Below the pieces are notes generated by a model that was given only the letters and a program-made list of their open reading frames with translations, did not search any database and was not told the origin of the DNA. This document shows positions 1-11,417 of a DNA stretch of 64,000 nucleotides, in pieces (position 1 is the stretch's first letter; every line of letters begins with the position of its first letter). The DNA is taken from the NCBI GenBank assembly GCA_913778145.1, contig CAJYVI010000070.1, forward strand, positions 82,162 to 146,161, read 5' to 3'. The DNA comes from an uncultured Pseudocitrobacter sp. (lineage in GTDB: Bacteria; Pseudomonadota; Gammaproteobacteria; Enterobacterales; Enterobacteriaceae). Position numbers and translations under genes: made by a program.

Positions 1-2
1 TC

Positions 3-713
3 GAACCGCATACGCATGAAGCCTTCGGCATCGGCACCATTGAGCAGGGTGCCGAGCGTTTTCGCTATCGCGGCAGCCAGTATGTGGCATCGGTGAATTC
101 GATTGTCACCATGAACCCCGACGAACTCCACACCGGTGAAGCGGAAACGGCCGACGGCTGGCGCTACCGCATGATTTACCTCGACCCCACGCAGCTTGAA
201 GAAGTAACCGGCGTCCGTCACTGGTGGTTTAGCGATGTATTGCGTCATGACCCACAGCGTTCGCAGCGTATCGGCCAGCAGATTTATCAGCTGTGGAATA
301 CCCGCGACCCGCTGGCCCAACAAGGCATTCTGCTCGATCTCATCGATACCTTCCGCCCCTTCGCCCATCATGCGCCGCAGAGTGTGGAAGCCAGCCATCG
401 CTTCGATCAGGTGCGCGACTATCTGCACGATAACTACATGCAGCCCGTGACGCTCGACGAACTGGCGCAGGTCGTGGCACTGAGTCCTTATCATTTTCAG
501 CGTCAGTTTAAAGCGCATTTCCACGTCACCCCGCATCAAATGCTGATGGCGATCCGACTGTGGCGCGCGAAAGCGTTTCTGGCCCACGGCATGCCTGCGG
601 CTGAGGTGGCAGCGGCCACCGGCCTTACCGATCAGTCACATCTCACCCGCGCCTTTACCCGGCGCTATGGCATCACCCCGGTACGCTACCAGAAGCAGGT
701 TGCCCGGCGCTAA
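3..713 (+). CDS. AraC-family transcriptional regulator, 3' part (5' end outside window)
   Basis: The frame is open from the first complete codon of the window, so the start lies upstream. The visible N-terminal part (HTHEAFGIGTIEQG, then a beta-rich stretch) resembles an AraC-type cupin sensing domain. The C-terminal ~100 residues carry the two helix-turn-helix units of the family: LDELAQVVALSPYHFQRQFK and AAEVAAATGLTDQSHLTRAF, ending with the usual GITPVRYQ box. Family members bind DNA and usually activate a nearby gene. The next gene, 75 bases downstream on the same strand, is the permease ytfF, a possible but unproven target. K-12 has ytfF without this regulator as far as I recall. The effector is unknown. 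Confidence 0.85.
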   Translation, partial: EPHTHEAFGIGTIEQGAERFRYRGSQYVASVNSIVTMNPDELHTGEAETADGWRYRMIYLDPTQLEEVTGVRHWWFSDVLRHDPQRSQRIGQQIYQLWNTRDPLAQQGILLDLIDTFRPFAHHAPQSVEASHRFDQVRDYLHDNYMQPVTLDELAQVVALSPYHFQRQFKAHFHVTPHQMLMAIRLWRAKAFLAHGMPAAEVAAATGLTDQSHLTRAFTRRYGITPVRYQKQVARR

Positions 714-788
714 TGCGCAATCCTGTACAATATTCCCGCTCAGCGCTCACCTACACTGTGACTAAACGTGGTCAATGTGGATGTAAAA

Positions 789-1760
789 ATGATTAGTGGT
801 GTGCTGTACGCTCTGCTGGCAGGGTTGATGTGGGGGCTGATTTTTGTCGGGCCGTTGATCGTGCCGGAATATCCTGCGGTACTGCAATCGACCGGGCGCT
901 ATCTGGCGCTGGGGCTTATCGCCTTGCCGCTGGCGTGGCTGGGCCGTGCGCGGCTAAAACAGCTTAACCGGCGCGACTGGTTTACTGCACTGGCGCTGAC
1001 CATGATGGGGAATCTGATTTACTACGTGTGCCTGGCGAGCGCGATTCAACGCACCGGCGCCCCCGTATCAACCATGATCATCGGTACTCTGCCCGTGGTT
1101 ATTCCGGTTTTTGCTAATCTCCTCTACAGCCAGCGCGATGGCAAACTGGCCTGGTCGAAACTGGCTCCGGCGCTTATCTGCATTGGTATCGGTCTGGCGT
1201 GCGTGAATATCGCCGAGTTAAGCCACGGCGTGCAGGATTTTAACTGGACGCGCTACGCATCCGGTATCGCGCTGGCGTTAGTTTCGGTAGTGTGTTGGGC
1301 GTGGTATGCCCTGCGCAACGCGCGCTGGCTGCGTGAGAACCCAGATAAACACCCAATGATGTGGGCGACTGCGCAGGCGCTGGTCACGCTGCCAGTATCA
1401 CTACTGGGTTATCTTGCCGCCTGCGGCTGGCTGAGCATGCAGCCTGAAGGTTTTCCGCTGCCGTTTGGTCCGCGTCCGATAGTGTTTATTACGCTGATGA
1501 TCGCCATTGCCGTGCTCTGCTCGTGGGTCGGCGCGCTGTGCTGGAATATCGCCAGCCAGCGTTTACCTACGGTGATCCTTGGGCCGTTGATCGTGTTCGA
1601 GACGTTGGCCGGGTTACTTTATACCTTCATACTTCGCCAGAGCTTACCGCCACTGCTGACGCTGAGCGGAATTGCCCTGTTGGTGCTGGGCGTGGTGATT
1701 GCGGTACGCGCAAAACCCGTTAAGCCTGCGCTGCGAGAGTTGAGCCAGGAGACAAAAAAT

Positions 1761-1766
<6 letters not shown>
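789..1766 (+). CDS. ytfF: YtfF, DMT/EamA-family inner-membrane transporter
   Basis: A 325-residue hydrophobic protein with about ten predicted membrane helices in two EamA repeats, typical of the drug/metabolite transporter superfamily; the substrate is unknown. It matches the K-12 YtfF protein over most of its length. I chose the ATG that gives MISGVLYALL, the K-12 start; in-frame GTG codons at 768 and 777 are alternatives. The stop codon TGA lies inside a REP element: the last codon and the stop are its first bases, so the C-terminal tail after residue ~310 is probably variable between species. It sits downstream of an AraC-type gene and upstream of ytfE, all on the same strand, but a BIME and an NsrR operator separate it from ytfE. 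Confidence 0.9.
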
Positions 1767-1860
<94 letters not shown>

Positions 1861-1936
1861 GAACAAAGCGCAGTTTGCCTGTCAGGCCACCCCGTTCTCA
1901 GGAAGATCACCCCCAAAGGAGTATATCTTCGTTTTA

Positions 1937-1959
1937 AAGATGCATTTAAAATACATCTT
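1937..1959 (+). promoter_or_regulatory. NsrR operator upstream of ytfE
   Basis: An 11-1-11 inverted repeat: left arm AAGATGCATTT, central A, right arm AAATACATCTT. Ten of eleven arm positions are complementary, and the arms match the known NsrR consensus (AAGATGCYTTT and its complement). It ends 26 bases before the ytfE start codon, so binding would overlap the promoter region. nsrR itself is at 22951-23376 in this window. In E. coli, NsrR repression of ytfE is lifted by nitric oxide; the same control is inferred here. Confidence 0.85.
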
Positions 1960-1985
1960 ATATTATCGATGACGAGGTAACGATT

Positions 1986-2648
1986 ATGGCCTTCCGCGAC
2001 CAACCTTTAGGTGAGCTGGCGCTCTCCATCCCACGCGCATCCGCGCTGTTTCGTAAATACGATATGGACTACTGCTGCGGCGGTAAACAAACCCTGGCTC
2101 GCGCTGCAGCTCGCAAGGAACTGGACGTTGAAGTCATTGAGGCTGAGCTGGCAAAACTGGCTGAACAGCCGGTTGAGAAAGACTGGCGTACCGCCCCGCT
2201 GGGGGAAATCATCGATTATATTATTCCACGCTACCATGATCGCCACCGCGAACAACTGCCGGAATTGATTTTACAGGCCACCAAAGTCGAACGCGTGCAC
2301 GCCGACAAACCGAACGTACCAAAAGGCCTGGCAAAATACCTCACCATGCTGCATCAGGAGCTCTCCAGCCACATGATGAAAGAGGAGCAGATTCTGTTCC
2401 CGATGATCAAACAGGGCATGGGCAGCCAGGCGATGGGGCCAATCAGCGTGATGGAAAGCGAGCACGACGAAGCAGGTGAGTTGCTGGAAGTGATCAAACA
2501 CACCACGCACAACGTGACCATTCCACCGGAAGCCTGCACCACCTGGAAAGCAATGTATAACGGCATTAATGAATTGATTGATGACCTGATGGAGCACATC
2601 AGTCTGGAAAACAATGTGCTGTTTCCGCGCGCGCTGGCGGGTGAATAG
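1986..2648 (+). CDS. ytfE: YtfE (RIC), di-iron protein for repair of iron-sulfur clusters
   Basis: The 220-residue protein has the K-12 length. It begins with a ScdA-type domain holding the Cys-Cys motif ([11 protein letters not shown], about residues 28-38), then a hemerythrin-like four-helix domain with the iron ligands in [31 protein letters not shown] and [10 protein letters not shown]. YtfE is cytoplasmic, repairs Fe-S clusters damaged by nitric oxide and peroxide, and is also implicated in NO reduction. An NsrR operator lies just upstream. It is a single-gene unit ending at a bidirectional terminator shared with cycA. Confidence 0.97.
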   Translation: MAFRDQPLGELALSIPRASALFRKYDMDYCCGGKQTLARAAARKELDVEVIEAELAKLAEQPVEKDWRTAPLGEIIDYIIPRYHDRHREQLPELILQATKVERVHADKPNVPKGLAKYLTMLHQELSSHMMKEEQILFPMIKQGMGSQAMGPISVMESEHDEAGELLEVIKHTTHNVTIPPEACTTWKAMYNGINELIDDLMEHISLENNVLFPRALAGE

Positions 2649-2689
2649 CCCCCTGTCTTGATGTTCCCTTCGCCTTCAGGCAGACATAA

Positions 2690-2715
2690 AAAAAGGTGCC
2701 GCTAAGCACCTTTTT
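2690..2715. terminator. Bidirectional terminator between ytfE and cycA
   Basis: A hairpin with stem AAAAAGGTGC / GCACCTTTTT and loop CGCTAA. It has an A-run on one side and a T-run on the other, so it can terminate both convergent transcripts. Confidence 0.85.
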
Positions 2716-2731
2716 GACATTTCCCATCAGC

Positions 2732-4138
2732 TTATTTGGCGATGGCTTTCTTTCTCAGGAACATCCAGCCCAGCCCCAGAATGATGAACCACAGCGGGGT
2801 GACGATCAGCGCCTGACGAGTGTCCGTTTCCAGCGTTAGCAGGACGATAACGAACGCAAAGAACGCCATGCAGACCCAGCACATCACTTTTCCCAGCGGC
2901 ATCTTGTAGATAGATTTCTCATGCAGATGCGGACGCTGTTTGCGGTACACCAGGTAAGAACACAGGATAATCGTCCACACGAACATAAACAGAATCGCGG
3001 AGACGGTGGTAATCATAGTAAACGCCGCGATCACGCTTGGGTTCACATACAACAGCACCACACCGCCCAGCAGGCAGATACAGGAGAAGGTCAGGCCTTT
3101 CGCCGGTACCGCGCGTTTAGAGAGCTTAGCGAACGCTTTCGGCGCTACGCCGTCCTGCGCCAGGCCGAACAGCATACGGCTGGTAGAGAACACGCCGCTG
3201 TTCGCGGAAGACGCCGCTGACGTCAGCACCACAAAGTTGATAATGCTTGCTGCCGCCGGCAGACCGACCAGCATAAACAGTTCAACGAACGGGCTTTTCT
3301 CAGGAACGACTGAACTCCACGGGGTGACCGACATGATGATGATCAGCGCGAAGACGTAGAACATGATGATACGAACAGGAATCGAGTTGATTGCGCGCGG
3401 CAGGGATTTCTCCGGATCTTTGGTTTCAGCAGCAGTCGTCCCCACCAGCTCAATCCCCACGAAGGCGAAGACCGCTATCTGGAAACCCGCAAAGAAGCCG
3501 CTAATGCCTTTCGGGAACCAGCCGCCATCATTCCACAGGTGCGCGAAGGACGCCTCGGTGCCGTTTGGCGCCTGGAAGTGCATCAGGATCATCACCAGGC
3601 CAACAACAATCAGCCCCACGATGGCGACGATTTTGATCATCGCAAACCAGAACTCCATCTCACCAAACATCTTCACGGTAGCGAGGTTGAGGCTCAGAAG
3701 CAGCACGACAACGGCAAGTGATGCCACCCAATCCGACAGCCCAGGGAACCAGAACTGCGCATAGGCGGTTATCGCCACAACGTCGGCCATGCCGGTGACT
3801 ACCCAGCAGAACCAGTAGGTCCAGCCGGTGAAATACCCCGCCCATGGTCCAAGCAGGTCGGCGGCGAAGTCGCTGAAAGATTTATATTCGAGGTTAGATA
3901 ACAGCAGCTCGCCCATCGCACGCATCACGAAGAAGAGCATGAAGCCGATTATCATATAGACAAAAATAATCGACGGGCCGGCAAGGCTAATAGTTTTACC
4001 GGACCCCATAAACAGCCCGGTACCAATCGCGCCGCCAATTGCAATAAGCTGAATATGCCGGTTAGTGAGGTTTCGCCGCAGCGATTGTTCAGCCGGAGCC
4101 TGTTCTGCGTCGGCTGCGACTTTTATCTGATCTACCAT
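2732..4138 (-). CDS. cycA: CycA, D-serine/D-alanine/glycine:proton symporter
   Basis: A 468-residue APC-family permease with twelve hydrophobic segments. The family signature region (IQLIAIGGAIGTGLFMGSGK, about residues 30-49) is clear. The sequence is close to K-12 CycA (470 residues) throughout and differs at the very C-terminus. It imports glycine, D-alanine, D-serine and the analogue D-cycloserine across the inner membrane. In E. coli its mRNA is repressed by the small RNA GcvB with Hfq; hfq is in this window, but I did not verify the GcvB pairing site in the leader. It converges on ytfE at a shared terminator. Confidence 0.96.
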   Translation of the reverse strand: MVDQIKVAADAEQAPAEQSLRRNLTNRHIQLIAIGGAIGTGLFMGSGKTISLAGPSIIFVYMIIGFMLFFVMRAMGELLLSNLEYKSFSDFAADLLGPWAGYFTGWTYWFCWVVTGMADVVAITAYAQFWFPGLSDWVASLAVVVLLLSLNLATVKMFGEMEFWFAMIKIVAIVGLIVVGLVMILMHFQAPNGTEASFAHLWNDGGWFPKGISGFFAGFQIAVFAFVGIELVGTTAAETKDPEKSLPRAINSIPVRIIMFYVFALIIIMSVTPWSSVVPEKSPFVELFMLVGLPAAASIINFVVLTSAASSANSGVFSTSRMLFGLAQDGVAPKAFAKLSKRAVPAKGLTFSCICLLGGVVLLYVNPSVIAAFTMITTVSAILFMFVWTIILCSYLVYRKQRPHLHEKSIYKMPLGKVMCWVCMAFFAFVIVLLTLETDTRQALIVTPLWFIILGLGWMFLRKKAIAK

Positions 4139-4449
4139 GTGATTTTCTTCCTGTTGGTTCTGTCTGTGTTGTGCAGGCTCTTGTGGCCTTTATTTCATCT
4201 AATGAGACGATCCCATAATAGGATGACTCGATATTAGGTAAGAATCGGCGGGATGAATACTATGATTTGAATATAATGTTAATTATATGTTGAAAGTGAG
4301 TGTTATATCACTCCAACTATGGGAAACACGTCACAAAAATACACGCAATAGATGTATTTGCAAGATAAAACTCCAGCAAATGTCTAACTTAAGAATTTAC
4401 TACTCATTTTAAGTATCCCCTCACCATAAGGAGAGGGGATGACGCGGGC
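4139..4449. other. Intergenic region cycA-fklB (311 bp)
   Basis: AT-rich. It must contain the cycA promoter and leader (minus strand, nearer 4139). Near the fklB end there is a hairpin, ATCCCCTC (4415-4422) with GAGGGGAT (4433-4440), that could end the fklB transcript, though no strong U-run follows it. I see no gene here. Confidence 0.6.
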
Positions 4450-5070
4450 TTACAGAATTTCCAGCAGCTCGACTTCAAAGACCAGGGTGCTGAACGGCGG
4501 GATGGACGCGCCAGCGCCGCGCTCGCCGTAGGCCAGGTTATGAGGGATAGTCAGTTCCCATTTGGAGCCAACCGGCATCAGGGTCAGCGCTTCGATCCAG
4601 CCTGCGATAACGCCGTTAACCGGGAATTCAGCCGGTTCGCCGCGCGCAACGGAGCTGTCGAATACGGTGCCGTCGATCAGTTTACCGGTGTAATGCACGC
4701 GAACATGGTCGGTGCGCGCCGGGATAGCGCCTTCGCCCTGAGTCAGAACGCGGAATTGCAGACCGGATTCGGTGCTGTTCACGCCTTCTTTTTCACGGTT
4801 TTCTTCCAGGTATTTCACACCGTCTGCCGCCATCGCCGCAAAACGTTCTTTACGCACGGCGTCAGCACGTTCGTGGATTTCACGCAGCGCGCGGTGTACC
4901 GCTTCAACCGGCACAGCAGGCTGTTTGCCTTCCAGTGCATCAGCGATGCCAGCAACCAGTGCTTCTGGCAGCAGGCCCTGCAAACCGGACTCGCTCAGCT
5001 GCTGTCCTACCTGCAGGCCGATGCCGTAGCTTGCCTGTGCTTCGATGGTGTCAAAAGTCGGGGTGGCCAT
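4450..5070 (-). CDS. fklB: FklB (FKBP22), FKBP-type peptidyl-prolyl isomerase
   Basis: The 206-residue protein equals K-12 FklB in length. Residues ~1-95 form the helical dimerisation region ([14 protein letters not shown]). The C-terminal FKBP domain (~105-206) carries [16 protein letters not shown], the hydrophobic pocket segment [20 protein letters not shown] and [14 protein letters not shown]. There is no signal peptide, consistent with a cytoplasmic dimer, unlike the related FkpA. The ATG giving [12 protein letters not shown] was chosen because it matches the family start and has AGGAAAG just upstream. Confidence 0.96.
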   Translation of the reverse strand: MATPTFDTIEAQASYGIGLQVGQQLSESGLQGLLPEALVAGIADALEGKQPAVPVEAVHRALREIHERADAVRKERFAAMAADGVKYLEENREKEGVNSTESGLQFRVLTQGEGAIPARTDHVRVHYTGKLIDGTVFDSSVARGEPAEFPVNGVIAGWIEALTLMPVGSKWELTIPHNLAYGERGAGASIPPFSTLVFEVELLEIL

Positions 5071-5300
5071 TGTCTTTCCTTTCTTCGGGTATAAAGTAGC
5101 GGGCAGCATAACAGCCATGCCCTGTACGGTAAACTTTGTGTCAGGAAAGATGACAAATCGCGGGGAAAAAGAAACAATAGGCTGGGAGAATAGTATTGCC
5201 TAAGGATATGTTGCGAAAGCGCGCTTTGCCTCGCCGTTCAGGCAGTTAGCCAGCTATACTCGTGACGAGGATAATAAAAGACGCGGAGCAGGAGGAAACC

Positions 5301-5954
5301 ATGCCCGGGCGATTTGAGTTAAAACCTACGCTGGTGAAGATTTGGCATGCGCCGGATAATCTTCGCATCATGGACCCGCTACCAACCATGCACCGTCGCG
5401 GCATTATTATTGCTGCGCTGGCGGTGATCATCGGCTTCCTGCTGCCGTCAAACGACGACACAACGCCCGATCCGGTAAGCCGTACTGCACAGCTCGATGT
5501 GCAGTCGCAATCACGCCCACAGCCCGATAACGCGCCCATGCAAACGCAGCTGGTGACGCCGAGCAACGATCCCGGCCTGGTCGCCCCCGTTGAACCGGAA
5601 CCTGTTCCAGAAGAACAGCCGCAGGAGCAAGAGCAGCCACAGGCGCAGAGCCAGCCGCAAACGCAGCCGTTCCAGGAAAACCAGGGCATCGACCAACAGT
5701 GGCGCTCCTACCGCGTAGAACCCGGTAAAACGCTGGCGCAGCTGTTCCGCGACCATAATCTTCCGGCAACCGATGTTTACGCGATGGCACAGGTAGAGGG
5801 TGCAGGCAAGCCGCTCAGCAACCTGCAAAACGGCCAGATGGTGCAGATTCGCCAGAACGCCAGCGGTGTCGTGACAGGGCTGACCATTGATACCGGAAAT
5901 GGACAAGTGCTGTTTACCCGCCAGCCGAACGGCAGTTTTATTCGCGCGCGGTAG
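5301..5954 (+). CDS. ytfB: YtfB, OapA-family cell-division protein
   Basis: A 217-residue protein with a short cytoplasmic N-terminus (MPGRFELKPTLVKIWHAPDN), one membrane helix at about residues 33-49, a Pro/Gln-rich periplasmic linker (~60-127) and a C-terminal OapA/LysM-like domain (YRVEPGKTLAQLFRDH to the end). K-12 YtfB (212 residues) is reported to bind glycan at the septum and to take part in division. The linker is the divergent part. A good AGGAGGA site precedes the chosen ATG. It ends at a palindromic terminator shared with the convergent permease gene. Confidence 0.9.
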   Translation: MPGRFELKPTLVKIWHAPDNLRIMDPLPTMHRRGIIIAALAVIIGFLLPSNDDTTPDPVSRTAQLDVQSQSRPQPDNAPMQTQLVTPSNDPGLVAPVEPEPVPEEQPQEQEQPQAQSQPQTQPFQENQGIDQQWRSYRVEPGKTLAQLFRDHNLPATDVYAMAQVEGAGKPLSNLQNGQMVQIRQNASGVVTGLTIDTGNGQVLFTRQPNGSFIRAR

Positions 5955-5960
5955 TGCATT

Positions 5961-5985
5961 AGCCCGATGATGACATCATCGGGCT
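5961..5985. terminator. Bidirectional terminator ytfB / DMT permease
   Basis: A perfect 12-bp stem, AGCCCGATGATG with CATCATCGGGCT, around a single-base centre. It lies between the stops of two convergent genes, and TTACTTTTT follows on the plus strand. Confidence 0.75.
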
Positions 5986-5989
5986 GACC

Positions 5990-6922
5990 TTACTTTTTGC
6001 TGACCTTATTCACCCACCAAATCCCCGAACACACCAGTACCAACGCCACCGCGTATTTCACTTCCAGAATATTTTCACCGAGGAAGATAGCGGAGAGCAC
6101 CGTTCCCGCGACCGGAATAACGAAGTTAAACGGCGCAATCATACTGACGCGGTTGTATTTGAGAATCACGCTCCACAGGGCGAAAGCGACGGATGAGAGG
6201 AACACCAGATACGCGAGGATCGCCAGCGCCGTCGTGCTCTCAATCGCCAGATGACCGCCCGTAAGATAGCCGCCCACCACCAGCGCGCCACCGCCGATCG
6301 CCAGTTGCCAGCCCGTCATGACCGTCGGATCAACCGTTTGTGAGATGCGCTTGCCATAGAGTGTCGCCGCCGACAGGATAAAAGCGGCCAGTACCACGAA
6401 ACCATCGCCCTGCCAGACGAAGCTAAAATCCGCCAGCGAGTGGTTGAAGTTCACCAGCATCACGCCGATAAAGCCCAGCACGCAGCCGATAGTTTTGTTA
6501 TAGCTCAGGCGATCGTTCTGATAGATGAAATGCGCCAGCAGCACGCTAAAGAAGGTGCCTGTCGCATTCATGATGGACCCTTTCACGCCCGTAGTGAACG
6601 CCAGGCCAATATAGAAGAACGCGTACTGAATCGACGTTTGGGTCAGCCCCAGCAGCGTGAGCTGACCGAACTGACGACCATTCAGGCGGGCGATGGGTTT
6701 ACGCTGCGCCAGCGCGAAAAGCAGCAACGCCAGCCCGGCAAACAGGAATCGGTAGCCCGCAAAGACTATCTTCGACGGGATATCGTCGGTCGCAATGTGA
6801 AAGAGTTCATAACCGTTTTTGATAGCGGGGTAAGAGCTTCCCCACAGCAAGCAACAGAGCGTTGCGCAGGCGTAAGCAACATGTTTACGGGCAAAGACAG
6901 GAGCCGGGCAGGCAGTTTCCAT
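5990..6922 (-). CDS. DMT-superfamily (EamA) permease, substrate unknown
   Basis: A 310-residue integral membrane protein with about ten helices in two EamA repeats. Repeat 1 begins at LLWGSSYPAIKNGY, and repeat 2 covers VVLAAFILSAATLYGKRI to the end, which closes with the basic tail NKVSKK. I do not recognise a characterised orthologue and assign no substrate. K-12 has other genes between ytfB and rplI, so this looks like a lineage-variable slot. I used the ATG at 6922; an in-frame TTG at 6934 would add four residues. No strong Shine-Dalgarno sequence is visible. Confidence 0.85.
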   Translation of the reverse strand: METACPAPVFARKHVAYACATLCCLLWGSSYPAIKNGYELFHIATDDIPSKIVFAGYRFLFAGLALLLFALAQRKPIARLNGRQFGQLTLLGLTQTSIQYAFFYIGLAFTTGVKGSIMNATGTFFSVLLAHFIYQNDRLSYNKTIGCVLGFIGVMLVNFNHSLADFSFVWQGDGFVVLAAFILSAATLYGKRISQTVDPTVMTGWQLAIGGGALVVGGYLTGGHLAIESTTALAILAYLVFLSSVAFALWSVILKYNRVSMIAPFNFVIPVAGTVLSAIFLGENILEVKYAVALVLVCSGIWWVNKVSKK

Positions 6923-7019
6923 TCCATACACCAAAGTTAAAATGACGTTTCATTTATTATCATGGATTGTATGCGAAAAAGCTACCATACCAGCATTAAA
7001 GCGGATGCGATAAAAAGCA

Positions 7020-7045
7020 AAACGCCGGCACAGGGCCGGCGTCTT
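7020..7045 (-). terminator. Terminator of the rpsF-priB-rpsR-rplI operon
   Basis: On the minus strand an ACGCCGGC / GCCGGCGT hairpin with a short loop is followed by TTTTGCTTTTT. It starts about 20 bases after the rplI stop, as expected for a Rho-independent terminator. Confidence 0.8.
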
Positions 7046-7066
7046 GTCGTGGTGATGAGTAATTAA

Positions 7067-7528
<462 letters not shown>

Positions 7529-7557
7529 TCAAAGTCGTATTAATGGACCGTGACCGA

Positions 7558-8104
<547 letters not shown>

Positions 8105-8110
8105 CAGAAA

Positions 8111-8846
<736 letters not shown>

Positions 8847-9122
8847 ATGAAAAACATCACCATTACCATTCTCGCGGCGCTGTTTCTAAGTGCAAACGTC
8901 TCCGCCGCCATCAAAATCGACGCCCGCCAGGCTCGTAATATGGACGATGTACAGAGCTTAGGGGTCATTTATATCAACCATAATCTCGCGACGGTCAGCG
9001 AGGCTGAGCAGGCGCTAAATGAAGAGAGCGACGCTCAGGGCGCGGAGTACTTCCGCCCGATATTAATGTACGAACCGGGGAGTAATGGCGTGATACATGC
9101 CAGTGCCGACATTTATCGTTAA
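8847..9122 (+). CDS. yjfY: YjfY, small secreted protein of the YhcN/BhsA family
   Basis: A 91-residue protein with a signal peptide (MKNITITILAALFLSANVSA) followed by a ~60-residue YhcN-type (DUF1471) domain including DDVQSLGVIYINH and the final ASADIYR. Family members are small periplasmic or outer-membrane stress proteins linked to biofilm formation. The individual role of YjfY is not established. It stands alone between the S6 operon and the convergent ulaF. Confidence 0.88.
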   Translation: MKNITITILAALFLSANVSAAIKIDARQARNMDDVQSLGVIYINHNLATVSEAEQALNEESDAQGAEYFRPILMYEPGSNGVIHASADIYR

Positions 9123-9203
9123 GCATCACGTGATGCTGGATAAGAAAGGCCCCGTCGCCTGACCGATAACATCCCTGAGGAGTTTCGGCGACGGGGCGCT
9201 TAG

Positions 9204-9890
9204 TTACTTCTGCCCGTAATAGGCGTTGGGACCGTGCTTACGCATGAAGTGTTTATTCATAAGGTAGCTGTCGATGTGATTCAGTTGTGGGTTAATGCCG
9301 CGGGCAATCCACGCCATTTTCGCCACTTCTTCCATCACCACCGCGTTATGCACCGCATCGTGAGCATCTTTCCCCCAGGCGAACGGCCCGTGCTGATACA
9401 CCACAATCCCCGGTGTATGCAGCGGCTCGGCGTTGCCCAGCGTTTCGATAATCACTTTGCCAGTGTTCAGTTCATACTCCCCCTGCACCTCTTCTTCGCG
9501 TAATCCGCGCGTACACGGGATGTCGCCAAAGAAGTAGTCGGCGTGCGTGGTGCCTAACGCCGGGATCGCCAGCCCCGCCTGCGCCCATGCGGTAGCATGA
9601 GTGGAGTGGGTATGGACAATGCCGCCAAGCGACGGATACCGACGGTAGAGTTCAAGATGCGTCGCGGTGTCGGAAGAGGGACGATACTCCCCTTCCACCA
9701 CCTTGCCGCTCATATCAACCACGACCATATCGTCCGCTTTCATGGTTTCGTAGGCGACACCGCTGGGCTTGATCACCACCAGCCCGTGTTCGCGGTCAAT
9801 GGCGCTGACGTTGCCCCAGGTAAAGGTCACCAGCCCATAGCGCGGCAGATCCATGTTGGCTTCAAATACCTGCTGTTTCAGCTTTTGCAT
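9204..9890 (-). CDS. ulaF: UlaF, L-ribulose-5-phosphate 4-epimerase
   Basis: The 228-residue class II aldolase-fold enzyme has the K-12 length. The zinc ligands appear in [12 protein letters not shown] and further His residues follow ([16 protein letters not shown]). It converts L-ribulose 5-phosphate to D-xylulose 5-phosphate, the last step feeding ascorbate carbon into the pentose phosphate pathway. The ATG giving [20 protein letters not shown] overlaps the ulaE stop by one base (TAATG), so translation is probably coupled. Last gene of ulaABCDEF. Confidence 0.97.
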   Translation of the reverse strand: MQKLKQQVFEANMDLPRYGLVTFTWGNVSAIDREHGLVVIKPSGVAYETMKADDMVVVDMSGKVVEGEYRPSSDTATHLELYRRYPSLGGIVHTHSTHATAWAQAGLAIPALGTTHADYFFGDIPCTRGLREEEVQGEYELNTGKVIIETLGNAEPLHTPGIVVYQHGPFAWGKDAHDAVHNAVVMEEVAKMAWIARGINPQLNHIDSYLMNKHFMRKHGPNAYYGQK

Positions 9891-10744
9891 TATGCCGCCT
9901 CCACCATGCCTGCTTTGGCCATACGCGCTTTCACCCAATCACGCGCTTTCGCCACTTCTGCCGCCGGGTCTTCCGCCGTTTCGCTCCACATCTCAATCAG
10001 GTACGGCCCGCAATAACCACTCTGTTTGAGCGTTTCGAAGCAACGTTCGAAATCCACCACACCTTCGCCAAACGGCACGTTTTTGAAGACGCCCGGTTTG
10101 GTGTCTTTCACATGCACCGCGACGATATGCCCGATTCCTGCCTGCAACTCCATCTGCACGTCGTTGTCCCACGCCGACAGGTTGCCAATATCCGGGTAGA
10201 GCTGGAACCACGGGTTGTTGAGATAGTGCGCGTAGCCCAGCGCCTTGCTGATGGAGTTCATCAGAGGATAATCCATGATCTCCATCGCCAGCGTTACCTG
10301 CGCGCGGCTTGCCATCTCAACGCTCTCTTTCAGGCCGTCACGAAAACGACGACGCGTTTCGTTATTGGCTTCCTGATAGTAAACGTCATAGCCCGCCAGC
10401 TGGATCACGCGAATACCAACGTCCTGGGCGAACTGGATGGCTTTACGCATAATCTCCAGCCCCTGCGCCCGCACTGCGTCATCTTCGCTACCCAGCGGGA
10501 AACGACGATGAGCAGAAAGGCACATGGACGGCACGCGCACGCCGGTTTCAACAATCGCGTTGACCAGCGCCAGACGCTGCTCGCGGCTCCAGTCGAGGCG
10601 CGAGAGGCGATCGTCCGTTTCATCTACCGACATCTCGACAAAATCGAAGCCTAACGTTTTTGCCAGTTGCAGCCGTTCCAGCCAGCACTCCCCGGCGGGG
10701 AGCGCTTTTTCATAGATGCCAAGCGGGATTTGTTTGGACAACAT
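9890..10744 (-). CDS. ulaE: UlaE, L-xylulose-5-phosphate 3-epimerase
   Basis: A 284-residue TIM-barrel epimerase of the xylose-isomerase-like (AP endonuclease 2) fold, starting [20 protein letters not shown]. Candidate metal-binding residues lie in [31 protein letters not shown] and LIEMWSE. It converts L-xylulose 5-phosphate to L-ribulose 5-phosphate. The stop overlaps the ulaF start by one base, and 9 bases separate its start from the ulaD stop. Confidence 0.97.
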   Translation of the reverse strand: MLSKQIPLGIYEKALPAGECWLERLQLAKTLGFDFVEMSVDETDDRLSRLDWSREQRLALVNAIVETGVRVPSMCLSAHRRFPLGSEDDAVRAQGLEIMRKAIQFAQDVGIRVIQLAGYDVYYQEANNETRRRFRDGLKESVEMASRAQVTLAMEIMDYPLMNSISKALGYAHYLNNPWFQLYPDIGNLSAWDNDVQMELQAGIGHIVAVHVKDTKPGVFKNVPFGEGVVDFERCFETLKQSGYCGPYLIEMWSETAEDPAAEVAKARDWVKARMAKAGMVEAA

Positions 10745-10753
10745 ATCCGCTCC

Positions 10754-11404
10754 TTAGCCCCACAGTTCGGCGATGGAACGTTTGAACTGACGTGCGGCTT
10801 CCACCGGAGAAGCGGCATCACGGATGCTGCGACCCGCGATAAACACGTGAATCGGAATACCTTTGAACAGCGGCAGATCTTCCAGCGCCAGGCCACCGGT
10901 GACGGTCACTTTAAAGCCCATATCGGAAAGACGTTTGATCGCGGTGATATCTGCTTCGCCCCACGCCACGCCTGCGGCCTGTGCGTCACGGCTGCGGTGA
11001 TAAACCACCTGTTGAATGCCTGCATCGCGCCACTGCTGCGCCTGTTCCCAGGTCCAGTAACCGGTCAGTTCGATCTGCACGTCGCCGTTAAACTCTTTTG
11101 CCACGTCCAGCGCACCTTTGGCGGTGTTGATATCCGCACAGCAAATTACGGTCACCCAGTCAGCGTTGGCTTCGAAGCACATACGAGAAAGGATTTTGCC
11201 TGCATCGGCAATTTTGGCGTCTGCCAGCACGATTTTGTGCGGGTATAGCGCTTTCAGGTCACGAACCGCACGCACGCCTTCGCCCACGCACAGAATGGTA
11301 CCCACTTCGATAATGTCGACTTCTTCGGCAATCAGGCGAGTGGTTTCGTAGGCGCTATCCATAGTCTGGTTGTCCAGCGCGACTTGCAACATGGGTAATG
11401 ACAT
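10754..11404 (-). CDS. ulaD: UlaD, 3-keto-L-gulonate-6-phosphate decarboxylase
   Basis: A 216-residue member of the orotidine-5'-phosphate decarboxylase suprafamily. The family's D-x-K-x-x-D signature is seen in [13 protein letters not shown], and the phosphate-binding end in TVTGGL…FIAGRSI. It makes L-xylulose 5-phosphate and CO2 from the UlaG product with Mg2+. The ATG giving [13 protein letters not shown] was chosen by family length; an upstream in-frame ATG would add 13 residues. Confidence 0.97.
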   Translation of the reverse strand: MSLPMLQVALDNQTMDSAYETTRLIAEEVDIIEVGTILCVGEGVRAVRDLKALYPHKIVLADAKIADAGKILSRMCFEANADWVTVICCADINTAKGALDVAKEFNGDVQIELTGYWTWEQAQQWRDAGIQQVVYHRSRDAQAAGVAWGEADITAIKRLSDMGFKVTVTGGLALEDLPLFKGIPIHVFIAGRSIRDAASPVEAARQFKRSIAELWG

Positions 11405-11417
11405 CTTCAATTCCTTC

